The position numbers and the translations under genes were made by a program. DNA of 64,000 nucleotides from Paragyromitra xinjiangensis. Lineage: Eukaryota > Ascomycota > Pezizomycetes > Pezizales > Discinaceae. Positions 57,769-64,000 of this stretch are shown here, one piece after another; positions within the stretch are counted from its first letter, which is position 1; each line of letters begins with the position of its first letter. The DNA lies in contig JBCAMK010000022.1 of NCBI GenBank assembly GCA_038503065.1, forward strand, positions 1,054,001-1,118,000, in the 5' to 3' direction. Below the pieces are notes generated by a model that was not told where the DNA came from, searched no databases, and was given only the letters and a program-made list of their open reading frames with translations.

Positions 57769-59394
57769 ATGTCCCTCCTCCAGCTTCCAAACGAACTTAT
57801 CCTCAGCATTGCTGAATATCTCGAGCTCTCACGGCTCAAACACCTCTATTCATTTCTCCAAGCGAATAGACGTTTCGCCTACCTCCTTCTACCGCTCCTC
57901 CACCGTTTTGCCATCAACGAGAAATACATCATGAACGCCCTCTGCTGGTCAGCAGCGATCAGGAATGAAGGTATGACGAAATACCTACTAGACCATGGAG
58001 GCGACACTATCATCGCCGGTAAAATCGCTGGGGGTGACAACTCGGGCTCTCCTAGAGTAGAGAAGAACAGAACGTTGGTTAAGCAGGTACTAGCGGAAGG
58101 GCCGAATCTCACCGTGACGTCTCTCACTGCTGAGGGGTATTCTTGTGCGGTACCTGCTCTCCACCAGGCACTTCTCATGAGCTGCAGTAGCTTGGCGAAA
58201 CTACTGATTGAGGAGGGGGCAGATGTTACTACTTGGAGCCAAGGATATTCAGCGCTTCATCATGCGGCGCTTACTCGGGATGAAACGATCGTGGATAAGC
58301 TACTAGAGAAAGGAGCTGATGTTACCGTTGTCAACCCTAAAGGCGTGACACCGCTTCATCTTGCTGCGGTATACAGTAACGAAGCTGTATTGAAGATCCT
58401 ACTGCGGCATGGTGCGGATACAATGAGTACGGACGTACACGGCGGAACACCGATTTCACTGTTAATGTGTTGCTCCACGTTGATTCCCCGAAAACCGCGC
58501 GAGTCGTCACCCCATGATAGAGGGGAGGACGAGGATTCACTTAAGCATCTCGAGAAGTTTAGCAAAATCAGGCTTATGCTAGAGCAAGGGAATGTTGCTT
58601 ACAAGGATAGAGTTGGCGACACAGGGCTGCACAGGGCTGCGATTTTGGGGGATGTAGCCTTAGTCAGGGTTCTACTACAGAGAGGGGCTAATATTAAGGC
58701 TCGTGGACCTAAGGAGAGAACCGCGCTTCACCTTGCAGCTATCTCGGGCTCATCGGCCATTATTAGGGATATGGTAGAGAACTATGGTGCCGATTTCATG
58801 GCGCGGGATAGATTTGGAAATACTCCTCTTCACCTGGCGATACAGTACAAGCGGAGAGGAACTACTAGACTACTCATCTGGATGGGTGCGGATGTCGATG
58901 TTAAAGATAAATGTGGCAGGACGGCGATGCACTGGGCTGCTGGTATGGGAGATGTGGACGCAGTTAAGTTACTACTGAGCAAAGGTGCCAGCGTTACGGT
59001 TCGTGACAATGATGAAAGAACACCACTTTTTCTCGCGGCAGAACCCGGACACGTCTCGGTTGTTAAGATATTGGTGGATAATGGGGCGGATATCGACACG
59101 CAAGACAAGTATGGAGAGACTGTGCCGGCATTGGTGGTAAGTGAGGTCCTTGATCATCCAGAAAGGTGTTTCGCGGGTTCGCAAAGCATCCCTATGGGGA
59201 AATGGCCTCGCAGAGAACAGTATTGGGGAGTATGGTATAACATTCCGGAAAAAACTTCAGGGCAGAGATCACATAGGGTGCTCTGTAATCCGGGGCAGCA
59301 CATATTCAGACCTTATATCATGCCGGTAAATATGCGTCCAAGCGAAGATGATGAAATACTTCCGGATGCGGGGAATCTTTTCGAGGGTAACTAG
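57769..59394 (+). CDS. F-box and ankyrin-repeat protein (paralogue 2)
   Basis: Intronless gene of 541 residues. The N terminus LLQLPNELILSIAEYLEL...LQANRRFAYLLLPLLHRFAI is an F-box that would bind Skp1. About eight to nine ankyrin repeats follow: YSALHHAALTRDETIVDKLLEKGADV, GVTPLHLAAVYSNEAVLKILLRHGAD, DTGLHRAAILGDVALVRVLLQRGAN, RTALHLAAISGSSAIIRDMV, NTPLHLAIQYKRRGTTRLLIWMGADV, GRTAMHWAAGMGDVDAVKLLLSKGA and RTPLFLAAEPGHVSVVKILVDNGAD (motif TPLH/GAD is the hallmark). The C-terminal 90 residues (WGVWYNIPEK, HIFRPYIMPVNMRP) match no domain I know and are absent from the paralogue at 18814-20352. A substrate receptor of an SCF ubiquitin ligase is the likeliest role. Confidence 0.9.
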   Translation: MSLLQLPNELILSIAEYLELSRLKHLYSFLQANRRFAYLLLPLLHRFAINEKYIMNALCWSAAIRNEGMTKYLLDHGGDTIIAGKIAGGDNSGSPRVEKNRTLVKQVLAEGPNLTVTSLTAEGYSCAVPALHQALLMSCSSLAKLLIEEGADVTTWSQGYSALHHAALTRDETIVDKLLEKGADVTVVNPKGVTPLHLAAVYSNEAVLKILLRHGADTMSTDVHGGTPISLLMCCSTLIPRKPRESSPHDRGEDEDSLKHLEKFSKIRLMLEQGNVAYKDRVGDTGLHRAAILGDVALVRVLLQRGANIKARGPKERTALHLAAISGSSAIIRDMVENYGADFMARDRFGNTPLHLAIQYKRRGTTRLLIWMGADVDVKDKCGRTAMHWAAGMGDVDAVKLLLSKGASVTVRDNDERTPLFLAAEPGHVSVVKILVDNGADIDTQDKYGETVPALVVSEVLDHPERCFAGSQSIPMGKWPRREQYWGVWYNIPEKTSGQRSHRVLCNPGQHIFRPYIMPVNMRPSEDDEILPDAGNLFEGN

Positions 59395-59604
59395 TTTCGT
59401 GGACGCAGGTTGATGGGTGTTTGATACGCCAGCTGTCTCATTGGGTGCGATTTCTATCTGATTAAATTTGCCCGGCCTTTCCAGGTTGCGCAGCTGCTAT
59501 GTGTAATTTTATTTCTTATTTCCTTCTACATTTCGTTAAATGCCCTCATTCCTTATCTCTTATTCCTCCTCCAGAAACGGTCTAGAATGTTCGATATAGA
59601 GCCA

Positions 59605-59644
59605 TGAGTCTGAGGTGGTAAGAACCCTTACCACCTCAGACTCA
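59605..59644 (+). terminator. Perfect 18-bp hairpin 3' of the ankyrin gene
   Basis: TGAGTCTGAGGTGGTAAG is followed by the 4-nt loop AACC and the exact complement, about 210 bp after the stop codon. The stem is perfect. It could lie in the 3' UTR as a processing or stability element, or be a tiny fold-back insertion. Function is not established; terminator is only the nearest category. Confidence 0.45.
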
Positions 59645-60065
59645 CAATTCCGATTTTTCCGGAAAACTGTTCGATTTGTATCATTTTCAATATATTAATT
59701 CCTGATTTCTGTTTTGTGTCACGAATGATTATATCCGGCAAATTTGTTCCATATAGTGTAAGAGTTCCTGGATACTATATCTATAGAAGAACCGAGGAAG
59801 TGTTAGTGCGTTTAGTAATCAATGTTTACTTAGCATCACCCGATACTAGAAAATAGTTTCGCCACAAGGTGTATAAATTTATCGCCAAACGCTTAAGACT
59901 CATAATCCCTAGCCCTACTGTAGATATCGAGACTGAAGATTTTATAGGTATGCAATTAAGGAAAGATGTTAATTATGCCGTGCCATCCCAAGACCCTTGC
60001 CCCACCACCCAATATGAGGGGCAATACAAAAAAGAAATGTAAGGTAAGAAAAGATACTAAACCCT
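59645..60065. other. Convergent intergenic region
   Basis: AT-rich 3' flanks of the F-box/ankyrin and secreted-protein genes. No gene seen. Confidence 0.35.
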
Positions 60066-60768
60066 CTAGTTGAGAACCTCGATGACTAATCCACCCGAAT
60101 TGATCCACCAAGAAACGTAATCGCTACGATAGAAAGTTAGTAAACCCATTGCAAAAAGGTTACGGGTATGTTAACTTACTCATCATTTTCCGGGACGGCT
60201 TCATAACCGAGGGTGGTCGGGGAAGTAGGGCATGAGAAGGTAGGAGCACCCCCGTCGAAAGATCCAACCCCGTTGACCACGGCGTTAAAGGTACCAACGA
60301 AGCTACCACGGGGAGGGCGGTACGAGAAAGAGGCAGATGTAGTTATTTCTCCCTGTACGGTAAACAGCTGGACTTTTTGACTACCGGAAGCTTCTCTAGC
60401 ATTCGAGAAGGAAAAGGTGCAGTTTTGGCCAGAATATCCAGTGGTAAAGTTGTAGGCAATGAGAGTTTGAACATTGTTTGCTCCGTTGGACTAAGTGGGA
60501 TAATTAGCCAAGACATTCAATCAAGTAATAGATTGACTATATAAGTCATGTCAATTCAACTAACCCGTTCAACCTCTGCAAAGTAATAAGAACCGAATGC
60601 AACATTGGGATGCTCCTCAGAGATAGGAACCAGCAACGACGGGTAGATCGTGGCAGCAACCCCGCGAGCTTTAATTTTACCAGCTTCAGGCTCAGCAGCA
60701 GGGACTGCAAGAGAAGATACCAAGCCAGAGAAGAGGCAGAGAACTGAGGCAAAAATGGAGACCTTCAT
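60066..60768 (-). CDS. Small secreted protein, possibly But2-domain-like
   Basis: Exons 60768-60565, 60490-60180 and 60123-60066 encode 190 residues with consistent phases; the introns end ACTTAG and CGTAG with CTAAT/CTAAC branch sites. Residues 1-20 (KVSIFASVLCLFSGLVSSLA after Met) form a signal peptide. The mature part looks like a beta sandwich with alternating hydrophobics: IYPSLLVPISEEHPN, TLIAYNFTTGYSGQNCTFSF, VQLFTVQGEI, GSFVGTFNAVV, SCPTSPTTLGYEAVP and the end VSWWINSGGLVIEVLN. Two cysteines (in NCTF and SCPT) could form a disulfide. It resembles fungal secreted But2 C-terminal-domain proteins in layout, but I am not certain of the family. Probably cell wall or extracellular. Confidence 0.8.
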
Positions 60769-63700
60769 TTTGATTATCGTGGGTGGATGTGATTAAATGT
60801 GGATGAAATCAAGAAAGATGTCTGAGATTTGCTGTCCAGAGAAGTTTAAAGCTGTAGTAGTCTTATTGAGTTCTCAAGAGGATGGAGAAGAAAGAAGATT
60901 TGGTACGAGGCGCTCAAGGGCTATTTATCTTGTGGAGTTTTCTCTCTTAGTTCTCAGCCGTAGCTAAAGTAAGAAATCCGTGAGATCATCATCATCTATC
61001 ACGCATTCCATACTACCCAGCCCACAATGCCTAATTTGCCTTAACAACTCTCAACCCTAGCAATTGGTAAGTCCAACCCCATTCCTCTTGATTATATGAT
61101 TATATGAGAAGAATACGAATCAGCATCTGATGCCGTGGTACATTTTAAGACTAAAGCTTGTGTTTCTAGGCCCTGTTATGACGATCTTAAGATCTTATGA
61201 TTCGGTACTTTTTTCCTTTTGTCAGGTGTTTTGTGGGCTCAGATCAAAAGAGAAATTATAATTATGGTACCTTAGGGCCCTGCAACTAGGTGGAAAGAAT
61301 GAACAGTAATATGTATTGCGGCACATAAGTTGGTTTATCGGGGCTAAGCTCATTGAAATATTACCCCTAGTCAACCTTAATGTTCCGATGCGCCGCTATG
61401 TTTCTTTTTTCGAGGTTTGCTGCGCCTACTCTCGCTAGTCACCGACTGGGTATAGGATGGTTGGATATGCGGGATCATGGCACCTAGTCGTTATTTACTA
61501 GGAATTGTATGATCCCGACTCTGCCTTCAAGAGACTTGATAGTTTTTGACTTAAGCTTTGAAAGGGCTGCAGCTGACGAGCATTCTTTTTTAGGCACCTG
61601 TTTACTTAGCATGACTACCCGAATTGGCATTTAAAGGTTGCATAACGATATAATAGGGCGTTCAAATTTCTTCAACGGAAATCAACCCTAGAGTAGTACC
61701 TTATTAACTATCGAAATACGACTCAGCGACTTAACAGCTTGAAGGGGAAAAGTTGCCTATGTAGCCTGCGTAGAGAGCCCAAATAATAACTCTAGCTATA
61801 GCGGCTTGCATTCTTCCATCATCTTTAATATCAAACCAGGTCCAGTTTGGGACAGAGCTGAGCCGCACCTGCGGCATGAAGGATTCGATCGAGCACTCCG
61901 GGTGCGCATGCTAGCTTGAATGTGGGGTTGAAGGGTATTTTTGGATAGCCTTGCTCTTTGTGTAACATATGTAAGTTGTTGGTGTGGTAAGACAACGCTT
62001 ACTGGTACTGTACTGTCACACAACTGGGTAAGCTCACAGGCCTGTCTCGGATCTTACTATCGCGTGAGTAAACTACGGGCACTTGATTGGTAGAATGCAC
62101 GGCCGCCATAATTAGATCTTCGTATTAATTGCCAAGATCAAGAAAATTAGTTATGATCGTGCCAGTAGAAATACGAGTGGTATTTCATTAGGGTTGGTAA
62201 ATTCACTGAACCGTGATGAGCAGACACGGCTGACACACTGCATCCAAACTTCCCACACTGATCTACCAACTTTAACATGAATTCGAGCCCATCCGGTGGT
62301 GTACGTCTAGCTAAGCATCAGCCAAGAAAGCACTCAACTTCTCCGCAAATATCGGGTAAGTCGGAGTGCATCAATCGGCTCTGGGATCCGAGATCGTCGC
62401 TCGACCAGCACCCTGGCTAGGCTCCACATGAACTATTGCATTCTCAATTAATCTCCCCGCACAAGAAAGTTCTCATGCCGTCTTACAGCCGCCTCCGGCC
62501 TGATGGCGCGCCTGGCTAGTTGGTGGGCAGAGCATATACTCATACCTGGACTCGAACAGAGCCGCGTATAAGCCACTAGATATGGCAATCAATGGAGTCA
62601 AAGTCAACGCCATTCTAATCAAGATGTTGGTATCTAGAGGTTACTAAGAAAGAAGACCACTGTTATTCCAGTCTATTCCCTATTGACGATGGACCTGAGT
62701 GAATGTAGCCATAATTTTTACACCGACCGAGTCTTCCCGTCGGCCGGTCAGATCAACCAACTGACCAGGCCAGGAACAGCTGTAGCACCTTATTAAGGTA
62801 CGACTAACTAGTTCATATAAATAACTAGTATAATTTATGATCTATTTTTATTATTTACCTCGGCTTCTTTAGGCCTTTTTAAGACTATCAACCCCTTCCG
62901 GGGTAAAAAGCAGGTATCACGCTATAGCGCTATGCATCAAGATCGCACTTCGCGATATGTACCCCGATAAACTCTTCATCCTTCGAGGTTTCCGCGTGAT
63001 CGGGGAAAAGTACCCCTCCTCAGTAAAGAGTCAGCCTTTGTAAAACATCCCTACATAGATTTGATAATGACGTATATTCATACGAGTAAGGCTCGAAGCG
63101 GTATGATAGACAAACATGTTTGCTTCGATCGATTATCAATTCTCTCAAAAGCAAGGCAAAATAGGATAGGGAATACGAGAGATACTAATCAAAGAAGGAA
63201 GATCACCTTTCCATAACAGGCATCCAAATTATCCAAAGAGCAGGCCTATTCCCCATATTTTTGGCTGCTTCCACTCTTTCGCAATGATATCTTATATTCT
63301 CTGATTATAAGTCTTCCCGACTCTAAGTTCTTCTCGATGTGCTTTCTAGTTACTTCATTCTCCGCACCCTCTTAAGCTTCCCCAGCGTTTTTTTTCTCGT
63401 TGTCCTATTTCCTTGACTTATATTACCTTTGGTCTTTTCGACAAATCCTCAGAAACCCTTTATTGCAGACAAGTTCGTAGGCAGCCGTTGCGATATCTAC
63501 GGCCAAGATGTAAGTCTAGTCTAAATATTACTTCCTTAGGTTTCTATTGTGATATTCGCCTCCTAGATCACCCGCCCTCCTTCAATAAATCCCTCAATAA
63601 ACTTTTCATAAGCCTCTTCACTTCCGTATTTCTCCCAAACCTAATGATGCCAATATCCATTATTGAGACAACCCAAGATTCCGTGTTATTCTGAAAGTAG

Positions 63701-64000
63701 CGGTTATCGTACGCGTAGGTTTTCTTGACTGGTTACTTAGGAGGCCTAGTCGACAGTGCTTATGGTTATCTATTTTGCGAAGAAATGAGATGGATGAGCG
63801 TAGTTTAGGCCTAGGTTGATACTGGTCAAACTGACCTCGAAGGCTCAAGAATTACCTCCAGTATTGGATATGCTTGTAGTGTGAGGAGCAAAGCACCATG
63901 TTCTAATGTGATCAGTAATAAGTTTTCACTGAGGCTGAGGAATTAGGATTTTTGATTAAGCAGCCTCAAAGGAGGTTTCGTGTAGGTAGAATCCAGATTC
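60769..64000. other. Gene-poor right end
   Basis: Contains the promoter of the secreted-protein gene and about 2.8 kb with no supported gene. A segment at 62781-63055 with TGTAG...CTACA ends might be an old LTR. Short frames at 61796-62023, 63413-63694 and 63660-63848 carry no motif. Confidence 0.4.
62781..63055. repeat. LTR-like segment (tentative)
   Basis: Begins TGTAGCACC and ends CCCTACA, so it has the short inverted TG...CA ends of retrotransposon LTRs. It contains a TATAAATAA-like string and GC-rich mini-hairpins (CCCCTTCCGGGG). No 5-bp target duplication is seen (ACAGC versus TAGAT) and no second LTR or internal coding region is present. Confidence 0.25.

Noticed and set aside
62505..62590. 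Minus-strand T-loop-like TGTTCGAGTCC
   Set aside because: The stem does not pair and no A box lies at a suitable distance upstream.
1..64000. CRISPR arrays, bacterial operons, riboswitches, rRNA genes
   Set aside because: The window is eukaryotic; no regularly spaced repeats, rRNA or riboswitch-like structures were seen.

Overview
The window reads as nuclear DNA of a filamentous ascomycete (Pezizomycotina). Genes carry short GT-AG introns (about 45-100 nt, one of about 350 nt) with CTAAC/CTGAC-like branch sites. The protein set is typical of moulds: a Bbc1-type SH3 protein, a fungal ATP synthase subunit k, an Hrq1 helicase, a secreted M28 aminopeptidase, F-box/ankyrin proteins and a STAND-type fungal N-terminal domain. 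Placement below Pezizomycotina is not secure; the spread-out genes and several ankyrin proteins would fit, for example, Pezizomycetes. I spliced exons by hand and checked that the reading frames close; no database was searched.

Layout. 0-2.7 kb: the 5' end of a beta-adaptin gene (minus), divergent from EMC4 (plus), then a peroxisomal enoyl-CoA hydratase (minus). 2.7-7.3 kb: gene-poor, with a decayed direct duplication. 7.3-11.1 kb: HRQ1. 11.3-20.4 kb: an F-box remnant, BBC1 and RTR1 as a divergent pair, and an F-box/ankyrin gene. 21.4-23.4 kb: a 1,250-bp fold-back transposon with 9-bp target duplications, followed by a truncated SGF73-like (SCA7 zinc domain) copy. 24.8-27.3 kb: a STEEP1-family gene divergent from a secreted leucine aminopeptidase. 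28.6-31.7 kb: a short ankyrin gene, then MTP18 and ATP19, a divergent pair of mitochondrial inner-membrane genes. 34.6-41.4 kb: a fungal-N-domain/ankyrin gene, a CoA-binding protein divergent from a methyltransferase, and an unknown protein. 41.6-43.6 kb: a cluster of four small non-autonomous DNA transposons (one TA-flanked MITE, two copies of an 83-84 bp element, one 424-bp element). 45.0-50.5 kb: a large low-complexity protein with a C-terminal membrane anchor, and an unknown charged protein. 50.5-57.7 kb: essentially empty. 57.8-60.8 kb: a second full F-box/ankyrin gene and a small secreted protein. 60.8-64.0 kb: empty apart from an LTR-like remnant.

Themes. Housekeeping genes sit in divergent pairs with 275-690 bp shared promoters. 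The gene-poor stretches hold miniature inverted-repeat elements, four of them with perfect 9-bp target-site duplications (Mutator-like), but no transposase. The palindrome TACATGTA occurs 13 times by my count, all outside coding sequence, where about one is expected. Many genes are C-rich on the coding strand at the 5' end and G-rich at the 3' end.
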